Assembly: GCA_964592645.1 (NCBI GenBank)
Contig: CAZQFV010000011.1
Location: 43,352 to 107,351 of the forward strand
From: CAZQFV01 sp964592645
Lineage (GTDB): Bacteria > Chloroflexota > Chloroflexia > DTKN01
Length of the DNA stretch: 64,000 bases
Direction of reading: 5' to 3'
In this document: positions 28,726 to 36,219 of the stretch, one piece after another
How the letters are laid out: each line of letters begins with the position of its first letter
How positions within the stretch are numbered: position 1 is the stretch's first letter
Made by a program: the position numbers and the translations under genes
The notes under the pieces: model-generated
What the model saw: only the letters and a program-made list of their open reading frames with translations
What the model was told of the DNA's origin: nothing
Database searches by the model: none

Positions 28726-29664
28726 GTGATCGATGTGCATGACCTGACCAAATCGTACGGCTCCGTGGAGGCGCTGCGCGGGGTCTCGTTCCAGGTGGCG
28801 GCCGGCGAGATCGTCGGGCTGCTTGGGCCTAACGGGGCCGGGAAGACGACTACCATCAAAGTCCTCACCGGCTACCTGCATCCCGACGGGGGCCGTGTGA
28901 CCGTGGACGGCCTGGACGTGCTCACCCACACCCGCGCCGTCCAGTCCCGGATCGGCTATCTGCCGGAAAACGCGCCGCTCTACCCGGAGCTGTCCGTCCA
29001 GTCCTACCTGCGGATGATGGCCGACCTGCGCGAGATTCCCAAGGACAAGCAGCCGGAACGCATCTCCGAGGCCGTCGCCGCCACCGGGCTGTCACAGCAC
29101 CTCACCCGGCCCATCGGACAGCTCTCCAAGGGCTTTCGCCAGCGCGTCGGTCTGGCCCAGGCCATCCTGCACCGGCCCAAGCTGCTGATCCTGGACGAGC
29201 CCACGCTGGGCCTGGACCCGACGCAGATCGTCGAGGTGCGCCGGCTGATCCGCCGCCTGGCCGAGCAGAGCACCGTCCTCTTCTCCACCCACATCCTCTC
29301 CGAGGTCGAAGCCCTCTGCGACCGGGCCATCATCCTGCTGAACGGCCGGGTCCGCGCCGACGCCCGCCTGTCGGAGCTGTCGGCCACGCCCGACGCCATC
29401 CTGGTGCTGGAGCGGGTCCCCGACGGCCTGGAGCAAGCGCTGCGCGGTCACGCGGCGGTGCGCGAGATCGAGCCGTTCCGCGCCACCGATGGGCACCCGG
29501 CCTACCGCATCCAGGGCCGGGACCGCGCCGGCGAGTCGCTCTGCCCGGCCATCTATCGCCTGGCCCGCGACAACGGCTGGCCGGTGCGCGAGCTGCGCCG
29601 CGACGTGCGCACCCTGGAGACGGTCTTTAACCAACTGGCCACGGCCACGGAGGTGCAGCCATGA
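28726..29664 (+). CDS. ABC transporter ATP-binding protein, GldA-like
   Basis: 312 residues from a GTG with AGGAGG five bases upstream. Walker A GPNGAGKTTT, Q-loop YLPENAPLYPELSV, signature LSKGFRQRVGLAQ, Walker B LLILDEPTLGLDP and the H-loop FSTHILSEVE are all intact. The C-terminal ~80 residues are the extension usual in ABC-2 exporters. It energises the permease encoded next, with which it overlaps (ATGA). The gene order ATPase, permease, Gld-type protein, DUF4340 is the widespread operon related to GldA/GldF/GldG of Bacteroidetes. In Chloroflexota its substrate is unknown. Confidence 0.92.
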   Translation: MIDVHDLTKSYGSVEALRGVSFQVAAGEIVGLLGPNGAGKTTTIKVLTGYLHPDGGRVTVDGLDVLTHTRAVQSRIGYLPENAPLYPELSVQSYLRMMADLREIPKDKQPERISEAVAATGLSQHLTRPIGQLSKGFRQRVGLAQAILHRPKLLILDEPTLGLDPTQIVEVRRLIRRLAEQSTVLFSTHILSEVEALCDRAIILLNGRVRADARLSELSATPDAILVLERVPDGLEQALRGHAAVREIEPFRATDGHPAYRIQGRDRAGESLCPAIYRLARDNGWPVRELRRDVRTLETVFNQLATATEVQP

Positions 29665-32543
29665 GGCAGACCCTGGCTATCGCCCGCAAGGAGATCGCTG
29701 GCTACTTTGGCTCGCCCATGGCCCTCATCTTTGTCGGCACCTTTCTCGCCGTCACCCTCCTGGCCTTCTTCTGGCTCGACGCCTTCTTCGCCCGCGCCAT
29801 CGCCGACGTCCGGCCGCTCTTTCACTGGATGCCGGTGCTCCTGATCCTGCTCGTCGCCGCGCTGACCATGCGCCAGTGGAGCGAGGAGCAGCGCTCCGGC
29901 ACCCAGGAGGTACTGCTCACCCTACCCATCTCCTCCACCCAGTTGGTCCTGGGCAAGTTCCTGGCCGTGCTGGCCCTGGTCGCCCTGTCGCTGGCGCTGA
30001 CCATCTTTCTGCCGATCACCGTGTCCATCCTGGGCAACATGGACTGGGGCCCGGTCGTGGGCGGGTACATCGCCGCGCTGCTCCTGGCCGCGGCCTACGC
30101 TGCCATCGGCCTCTTTGTCTCCTCGCGCACCGACAATCAGATCGTCGCCCTTATTATCACCATGCTGGTCGGCGGCCTCCTGTACCTGGTCGGCACAGCG
30201 GACTTCGCCAACCTGGCCGGCGGCTTCTGGGGCGACCTGTTCCGGGGGCTCGGGTCGGGCAGCCGGTTCGAGAGCATCCAGCGCGGCGTCCTCGACCTGC
30301 GGGACCTGGCCTACTACATCGCCCTGGCCGGCATCTTCCTGGCCCTAAACGTAGCCTCGCTGGAAAGCAAACGCTGGGGCCGCGGGCAAGCCGCCCGCCC
30401 CCGGCGCCGGGCGGTAGTCGTCACCACCGCCCTGGTCCTGGTCAACCTGATCGTGCTCAACATCTGGCTGGCCCCGCTCACCGGCCTACGCCTGGACCTC
30501 ACCGCCCAGCGCGAGTACAGCCTTTCCGGGACCACGCGCCAACTCCTGGCCGGCCTGAGCGAGCCGCTGATCATCCGCGGTTACTTTAGCGAAAAGACTC
30601 ACCCCCTGCTGGCCCCCCTGGTGCCGCAGATCCGCGACCTGCTCGCCGAGTACCGTGTCGCCTCCGGCGGGCGGATCGACCTGCAGATCATCGACCCCAC
30701 CAAGGACCCCGAGGCCGAGGCCGAGGCCCGCCAGCTCTACGGCATCACCCCCGACCCTTTCCAGGTGGCCGGCCGCTACGAGACCTCGATCATCAACTCC
30801 TACTTCCATATCCTGGTCCGCTACGGCGACCAGAACGCCGTCCTCAGCTTCCGCGACCTGATCGAGATCGAGTCGGACCCCGGCGGCGATATCCAGGTGC
30901 GCCTGCGCAACCTGGAGTACGATCTGACGCGCACTATCAAGAAGGTGGTCTACGGCTTCCAGAGCGTCGAGTCCGTCCTGGCGGCACTCCCCGAGCCGGC
31001 CGAGGTGGTCCTCTACGTGACTCCGAACACGCTGCCGGCCGACCTGGCCGACGTGCCGGATACCATCTCCCAGGTGGCCCAGGAGATCGCCGCCGCCAAC
31101 CCCGGCCACTTTACCTACCAGGTCATCGACCCCGACGCCTCGGGCAGCCCGGTGACACGTCCCCAGCTCTACGAGCGGTATGGCATCGCCCCGCTGCCCG
31201 TCTCGATCTTGGCCAACGAGACCTACTACCTGCATATGATCGTGCGCGTCGGCGAAAAGGAAGCCCTGGTCTACCCCGCGCCAGGGATGACCGCCGCCGA
31301 CGTCCGCACCGCCATCGAGTCGGCCCTCAAACGGGTTGCGCCCGGATTCCTGAAGGTAGTGGGGCTGTGGACACCGCCGTCCACGCCGACCCAGAACATG
31401 TTCGGCCAGCTTCAGGAGCCCCTTTCCGGCTGGCAGCAGCTCCAAGAGGCGCTCGGACAGGAATACGAAGTGCGCAACATCAACCTGGACGGCGGCACGG
31501 TGCCCGAGGACATCGCCGCGCTGGTTGTGGTGGCCCCGCAGGGGCTGAGCGACGCCGCGCGCATCGCCATCGACCAGTACCTGATGCGCGGCGGGGCGCT
31601 GATCGTCGCCGCCGGCAACTATGGCCTGACCGTGGACCCCTATGGCAGCGGCCTGATGCTGCAGCCCCTGAGCGGCGGTCTGCAGGAGCTGCTGGCCGCC
31701 TACGGCGTACACGTCCAGCCCGTGCTGGTGATGGATCCGCAGAACGAGCCCTTCCCCGTCTATGTCACCCGCAACATCAACGGCGTGACCGTGCAGCAGG
31801 TCTTGCAGATCCCCTACCCCTTCTTTGTCGACGTCCGCCGCGAGGCCATGGCCGCCGGCAACCCCCTGGTCTCCAACCTCTCCGCGGTCACCCTGAACTG
31901 GGCCTCGCCGATCAGCATCAGCGCCGGGGTCGAGGCCACGGTGCTGCTGCGCTCCAGCGCAAACTCCTGGCTGTCCTCCGACACCAACATCCAGCCCAAC
32001 TTTGACCTCTACCCGGCCATAGGCTTTCCGCCCGGCATGGAGATGAAATCCTACCCACTGGCCGTGTCCCTGGCGGGCCCCTTCCCAAGCGCCTTCCAGG
32101 GCCAGACCTTTACCTCCACCGCGGGAGTCACCACCACGCTGATCGCCTCCTCGCCGCCCAGCGCCCGCCTGGTGGTCATCGGCAGCGGCGAGTTCGTCGA
32201 CGACTTTATCTTCGATGTCTCGCAGCGCCTCTCCGGCGACCGCTACCTCAACAGCTTGAAGCTGATGCAGAACATTGTCTCCTGGGCCACTGAAGACCCA
32301 GAGCTCCTCAGCATCCGCGCCCGCGGGACGTTCGCGCGCGTGCTCGATCCGTTGGACAAGGATGAGCAGCGTGCCTGGGAGGTGGCCAACTATGTCGTGG
32401 CCCTGCTCACCCTGGGGGCCATCGGCGCCATCTGGAGTATCTGGCGAAAGCGGGAGCGCCCGCTGCCGCTGCGCCTGCCAGTTCACGAGGCCGGAGAAGC
32501 GGCCGGGCCGGATGCCCGGTCCGAGGAGGAGGTAGAACGATGA
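29661..32543 (+). CDS. Fused ABC-2 permease and GldG-like auxiliary protein
   Basis: 960 residues. Residues 1-240 form an ABC-2/GldF permease with six membrane segments (starting IARKEIAGYFGSPMALIFVG). A linker and a further membrane helix at about 255-275 (VVVTTALVLVNLIVLNIWLA) follow. A large extracytoplasmic GldG-like domain comes next (about 285-900; LRLDLTAQREYSLS, IDLQIIDPTKDPEAEAEA), and a final membrane helix near 905-925. In many genomes the permease and the GldG-like part are separate genes; here they are one chain. It overlaps its neighbours by ATGA at both ends. It probably forms the membrane part of an exporter; cargo unknown. Confidence 0.88.
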   Translation: MRQTLAIARKEIAGYFGSPMALIFVGTFLAVTLLAFFWLDAFFARAIADVRPLFHWMPVLLILLVAALTMRQWSEEQRSGTQEVLLTLPISSTQLVLGKFLAVLALVALSLALTIFLPITVSILGNMDWGPVVGGYIAALLLAAAYAAIGLFVSSRTDNQIVALIITMLVGGLLYLVGTADFANLAGGFWGDLFRGLGSGSRFESIQRGVLDLRDLAYYIALAGIFLALNVASLESKRWGRGQAARPRRRAVVVTTALVLVNLIVLNIWLAPLTGLRLDLTAQREYSLSGTTRQLLAGLSEPLIIRGYFSEKTHPLLAPLVPQIRDLLAEYRVASGGRIDLQIIDPTKDPEAEAEARQLYGITPDPFQVAGRYETSIINSYFHILVRYGDQNAVLSFRDLIEIESDPGGDIQVRLRNLEYDLTRTIKKVVYGFQSVESVLAALPEPAEVVLYVTPNTLPADLADVPDTISQVAQEIAAANPGHFTYQVIDPDASGSPVTRPQLYERYGIAPLPVSILANETYYLHMIVRVGEKEALVYPAPGMTAADVRTAIESALKRVAPGFLKVVGLWTPPSTPTQNMFGQLQEPLSGWQQLQEALGQEYEVRNINLDGGTVPEDIAALVVVAPQGLSDAARIAIDQYLMRGGALIVAAGNYGLTVDPYGSGLMLQPLSGGLQELLAAYGVHVQPVLVMDPQNEPFPVYVTRNINGVTVQQVLQIPYPFFVDVRREAMAAGNPLVSNLSAVTLNWASPISISAGVEATVLLRSSANSWLSSDTNIQPNFDLYPAIGFPPGMEMKSYPLAVSLAGPFPSAFQGQTFTSTAGVTTTLIASSPPSARLVVIGSGEFVDDFIFDVSQRLSGDRYLNSLKLMQNIVSWATEDPELLSIRARGTFARVLDPLDKDEQRAWEVANYVVALLTLGAIGAIWSIWRKRERPLPLRLPVHEAGEAAGPDARSEEEVER

Positions 32544-33499
32544 TGCGCCAACGCCCAATCCAAGCCCTGGTTGCCCTCCTCGCCGTACAGGTCGTGCTGT
32601 TGATCGTCGTTTTCTGGCCGCGGCCGGCCGCCTCCGGGGCCGGGAAGGCGCTCCTGCCCAACTTTCAGAGCGCGGACGTGGTCGAACTGCGCATCGCCGA
32701 CGCCGACGGCAACCAGGTCGTCCTGCGCCGGGAGGGGGACACCTGGGTCCTGCCGGAGTTCGACAACTACCCGGCCCTGGCCGGCCCGGCCGAACAGTTG
32801 TTGTCCAAGGTGGCCGAGCTGACCGACCGGCGCCTGGCGACGCGCACGGCGGCCAGCCACAAGCAGTTGCAGGTCGCCGCGGACAACTTTGTGCGCAAGA
32901 TCGACCTGGAGATGGCCGACGGCGCACGCTACCGCCTCTATATAGGCACCACGGAAAGCTACGGCACCGGCTACGTGCGGCTCGACGGCTACAACGAGAC
33001 CTACATGGGCAGCCTGACAAGCAGCAGCGCCGGGGTCCAACTGACCAGTTGGGTGGACACGCTCTACGTGAACCTGTCCACCGACGCGGTGACCGCCGTG
33101 CAGTTGCAGAACCAGGCGGGGGCCCTCTCCTTCGCCAAGGACGACCAGGGCACCTGGAGCCTGGCCGGCCTGGCCCCCGGGCAGACGCTGGATCAGAACA
33201 AGGTCAAGGCGCTGGTCGCCAAGGTGGCCCAGATGCGTATGCTCCGGCCGTTGGGCAAAGAGGTCCTGCCCGAGTACGGCATGGAGAGGCCCCTGGCGGT
33301 CGTCCAGGTGAAGACGGCCGACAAGGAGGTTACCCTGACAATCGGCGCACGGGGCGCCGACTCCTCCTACGTGGTCATCTCCTCCGAGTCGCCCTACTAC
33401 GTGCGCGTGTCGGGCAGCCTGCTGCAGGACGTGGTCGAGAAGGGCGCCGACGGCTACACCGTGCCGCCGCCGACGGCAACGCCGGCCGCAACGCCGTAG
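32540..33499 (+). CDS. DUF4340 protein, membrane-anchored
   Basis: 319 residues. One N-terminal membrane helix (about 8-27) is followed by a mostly beta extracytoplasmic region. Segments such as VVELRIADADGNQVVLRREG and WVLPEFDNYPA are typical of DUF4340, whose domain repeats twice (about 35-160 and 165-300). The tail is Pro/Thr-rich (PPPTATPAATP). DUF4340 genes regularly close Gld-type ABC operons, and this one overlaps the permease gene by ATGA. Role unknown; probably a periplasm-side partner of the GldG-like domain. A second, orphan DUF4340 gene lies at 54597-55148. Confidence 0.85.
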   Translation: MMRQRPIQALVALLAVQVVLLIVVFWPRPAASGAGKALLPNFQSADVVELRIADADGNQVVLRREGDTWVLPEFDNYPALAGPAEQLLSKVAELTDRRLATRTAASHKQLQVAADNFVRKIDLEMADGARYRLYIGTTESYGTGYVRLDGYNETYMGSLTSSSAGVQLTSWVDTLYVNLSTDAVTAVQLQNQAGALSFAKDDQGTWSLAGLAPGQTLDQNKVKALVAKVAQMRMLRPLGKEVLPEYGMERPLAVVQVKTADKEVTLTIGARGADSSYVVISSESPYYVRVSGSLLQDVVEKGADGYTVPPPTATPAATP

Positions 33500-33520
33500 A
33501 GGCAACTTTCCAAGAAGGTC

Positions 33521-33557
33521 CCAGGCCTGCCAGGTTGGGAAAACCTGGCAGGCCTGG
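33521..33557. terminator. Perfect 16-bp palindrome between convergent genes
   Basis: CCAGGCCTGCCAGGTT (33521-33536), a 5-base loop, then the exact complement (33542-33557). It lies 22 bases after the ABC operon and about 110 bases before the 3' end of the minus-strand glycosyltransferase. It is suited to be a bidirectional 3' hairpin, but it lacks a strong T-run and may equally be a mobile palindromic repeat. Confidence 0.6.
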
Positions 33558-33667
33558 CTATTTCGTCCTTGTCGCAACGCGGCCACACCTGCCGATCTCT
33601 GCATAGACCCCTAACGTCGGTGCGCGCGGCTCTCGGCTTCCAGGCAGTATAGCGAGCTATGCAGGGG

Positions 33668-34906
33668 TCAGCAGGGCGGGAGAGAGAGGGGTGGGGTTGT
33701 CTTGGAGGGCCGGTTCAGCCACAGGGAAATGTACACCCCGAGGAGGGTCAGCGTGGGCAGAAAGGCCAGGGCCCGCTCCAGGGCCAGCGGCAGCTCGCCC
33801 ATTCCGCCGGCGACCGGGGCCAGCGCCGCGACCAGGGCCATGGCCAGGCAGACCTCCACGGCCGGCCGGCGCCGTGGGCGGGCGCGCAGCAGGAAGAAGA
33901 GCGGCAGGTAGAGCAGCACCTGGTAATAGATCCAGGAGAGCGGCGAGGCCAGCAGCGCGGCGACCAGGAAGAGGCCGTACTCACGGTCCAGGTCGGCCGG
34001 CCCCGGCCCCGGTCGGCGGGCCAGCCAGAGGGTCAACAGCAGGATGCCCGCGGAGAGAGCCAGGGCCAGGCCGTCGCGCAGGGCCGGCCGCGCCTCCAGC
34101 ATCGGCCAGATCGCGGCCAGCTTGTGCACCAGGCCCCACAGGGAAAAGTTGCCCCAGCGGGCGTAGAGGGAGGTGACCTCGGCGCGCAGCACCGCCAGGT
34201 AGCGCAGGAAAGAGGCCGGGCCGGCGACGAGGGCGGCCAGGCCGGCCAGGGCCAGCCCGCTGCCCACGGCGGCAAAGAAGGCCTTCCAGGAGCGCCGCAG
34301 CAGCAGGTAGAGCAGGAAGAAGAGCGGGTAGATGCGCAGGGCCGCCGCCAGGCCCAAGAGGAGCCCGGCCGGCACCTCCTTTCCCCGGCGCAGGCAGAGC
34401 CAGGCTGCCGTCAGCGCCAGCAGCAGGAGCAGCTCGGTGTGGGCATAGAGCAGATGGAAAGCCAGCGGCGGAAAGAGCAGCGCCGCGCAGGCCAGGCGCA
34501 GGCGGGAGGCGGCGCCCTGGGGCCAGCGTTCCTCGCGCACCAGCAGAAAAAAGGTCAACGCCAGCGTAGCCAGGGAGAGGAGTTGCCAGAGCCCCCAGGA
34601 GACAGCGTAGGGGAAGAGCGCCAGCCAGAAGGTGACCGCGGTGAAGGTCGGCGGGTTGACGGCGGAATCGATGAAATAGTCGGCGATGCCCAGGGTGCGG
34701 GCCTCTTCCTGCAGGCCGCTGTAGGTATCCTGGCCGCGCAGCAGGCGCCGGGCCGCCAGGTAGTAAGAGGGAAAGTCGCGGTCGCGGTGCAGGGTGGGCC
34801 ACTCGCCGGCCTGGCGCAGGAGCTCCCCGCCCACCAGGACGAGGTAGACGATGGCCACGGCCAGCAGGACCCAGGTGCCGACCCGTACCCACATCGCGCG
34901 AGACAT
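33668..34906 (-). CDS. GT87-like membrane glycosyltransferase
   Basis: 412 residues; AAGGAGGGG precedes the ATG. About 10 to 12 membrane helices. The N-terminal loop RDFPSYYLAARRLLRGQDTY followed by SAVNPPTFTAVTFWLALFP matches the DUF2029/GT87 family of polyprenol-phosphate-mannose-dependent mannosyltransferases; the Asp of RDFPSYY is the likely catalytic residue. It would add a sugar to a lipid-linked or surface glycan on the outer face of the membrane. Last gene of the operon 38469-33668. It follows the methyltransferase-GNAT gene by 12 bases. Confidence 0.8.
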   Translation of the reverse strand: MSRAMWVRVGTWVLLAVAIVYLVLVGGELLRQAGEWPTLHRDRDFPSYYLAARRLLRGQDTYSGLQEEARTLGIADYFIDSAVNPPTFTAVTFWLALFPYAVSWGLWQLLSLATLALTFFLLVREERWPQGAASRLRLACAALLFPPLAFHLLYAHTELLLLLALTAAWLCLRRGKEVPAGLLLGLAAALRIYPLFFLLYLLLRRSWKAFFAAVGSGLALAGLAALVAGPASFLRYLAVLRAEVTSLYARWGNFSLWGLVHKLAAIWPMLEARPALRDGLALALSAGILLLTLWLARRPGPGPADLDREYGLFLVAALLASPLSWIYYQVLLYLPLFFLLRARPRRRPAVEVCLAMALVAALAPVAGGMGELPLALERALAFLPTLTLLGVYISLWLNRPSKTTPPLSLPPC

Positions 34907-34918
34907 CGCGCCCCTCCT

Positions 34919-36181
34919 TCAGCGCAAGATTATTGATCTCGGCATAACCTGCTCCATCTCGATCCCGCTCCAGGTGCGCGGCACCGGGTGGAAGCCGGCC
35001 TGGGCGTACAGCGCCAGGGCCGGCCGGTTGCCCGAGGAGACATGCAGCGTCAGCCGCCTCAACCCCAGCCGGCCGGCCTCCTGCGCGGCCCACTCCAGGA
35101 GCCACATCCCCCAGCCCTGCCGGCGGTAGGCCGGCAACACGCCCAGGGCCTCGATGCGTAGGGTGCCCTTCCGCACATTCAACACCAGGAAGCCGGCCGC
35201 CACGCCGCCCACCTCCAGCACCAAGGGCCGGCAGATGCGATGGAAATAAAAGTGCAGCACCCGCCGGGCCCACCAGGTGAGAAGGGGCGAGCGCATCACC
35301 GCGGCCATAGAGAGGTCGCCCTGGGCAAGGACCTCCATGACCATCCGCGTAAAATCGCGCCGTTCCGCGGGACGGACGGGGCAGAGGCTCGCCGTCGGGC
35401 CGTCTGGGGCGCGCGCTGCGGCGTGCGGGCCCTTTCTCGCCCAGGCGTAGAAGGTGGGGACAAAGAGCGTCCTGCGGCCGGCCGCGGCCGCGGCCCGGTC
35501 CAGCTTCTCCAGCCGGTTCAACTCCTCCGGCGGGAGCATCCCCTGCAGATCGTGTCGACGCATGGCCCACTCGGCGTCCAGGGATTCGGGAGAGGGACGC
35601 TCCCACCGGCCGGCCATCACCCCCACGGTGGCTTGCAGGCCGGCGGTGGCAAAGAGCTCCCCCAGCCGCCGGCCGATGGACGGGTCGGCCCCCTGGCGGC
35701 GCAGGCTCTCGGCCTGCAACTGTCCCAGGGGGACCAGCTCCGGCGGGTGGTCCACCCGCCCGCCGTAATCCGGTTCGGCGCAGGCCAGGACGGCGCCGCC
35801 CGGGCGCACCACGCGGGCCATCTCGCGCAGCCCCTGGGCCGGGTCCGCCAGCCACAGGAGCAGGTAGTGGCAGAGGACCAGGTCAAAGGTATTGTCGGGG
35901 AAGGGCAGGGCGTGGGCGTCGCCCTGGGCGCACTGCACGGCCGGGGCCTCGCGCCGGGCTACGGCCAACATGTCCGTGGAAAGGTCCAGCCCGACGACGG
36001 CCGGCCCCACCTTCGCCACCTCCCCGGCGATCACCCCCGTCCCACAGCCGACCTCCAGGACGGCCCGGGCGGCGGAGAGGCCCACCTGTCCGTAGAGCCA
36101 CTGCCGCGTGGCCCGCGTCCAGGCGGCCTGGTGGGTGAACCAGGAGTGCCAGCTCTCGGCGGTGCCCCATGTTGTGTCCAT
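34919..36181 (-). CDS. Methyltransferase-acetyltransferase fusion
   Basis: 420 residues from the ATG at 36181. Residues 1-260 are a class I SAM-dependent methyltransferase: VLEVGCGTGVIAGEVAKVG (motif I), VVGLDLSTDML, PFPDNTFDLVLCHYLLLWL and MARVVRPGGAVLACAEPD. Residues about 270-420 are a GNAT N-acetyltransferase: EALGVLPAYRRQGWGMWLLE is the acetyl-CoA loop, and ALALYAQAGFHPVPRTW the usual C-terminal strand. The start is chosen at MDTTWG, where the domain begins; longer frames run into the upstream gene. It is encoded between two membrane glycosyltransferases, so it may modify a glycan or lipid precursor in the cytoplasm. Substrate unknown. Confidence 0.82.
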   Translation of the reverse strand: MDTTWGTAESWHSWFTHQAAWTRATRQWLYGQVGLSAARAVLEVGCGTGVIAGEVAKVGPAVVGLDLSTDMLAVARREAPAVQCAQGDAHALPFPDNTFDLVLCHYLLLWLADPAQGLREMARVVRPGGAVLACAEPDYGGRVDHPPELVPLGQLQAESLRRQGADPSIGRRLGELFATAGLQATVGVMAGRWERPSPESLDAEWAMRRHDLQGMLPPEELNRLEKLDRAAAAAGRRTLFVPTFYAWARKGPHAAARAPDGPTASLCPVRPAERRDFTRMVMEVLAQGDLSMAAVMRSPLLTWWARRVLHFYFHRICRPLVLEVGGVAAGFLVLNVRKGTLRIEALGVLPAYRRQGWGMWLLEWAAQEAGRLGLRRLTLHVSSGNRPALALYAQAGFHPVPRTWSGIEMEQVMPRSIILR

Positions 36182-36219
36182 GGCGTCTGCCTCGCAGGAA
36201 GTGTCGCCGGTGCCTCCGC

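Noticed and set aside
33981..35855. 624-codon minus-strand frame overlapping GT87 and the methyltransferase
   Set aside because: Ala/Gly/Pro/Arg-rich shadow in the wrong frame relative to two genes with clear domains.
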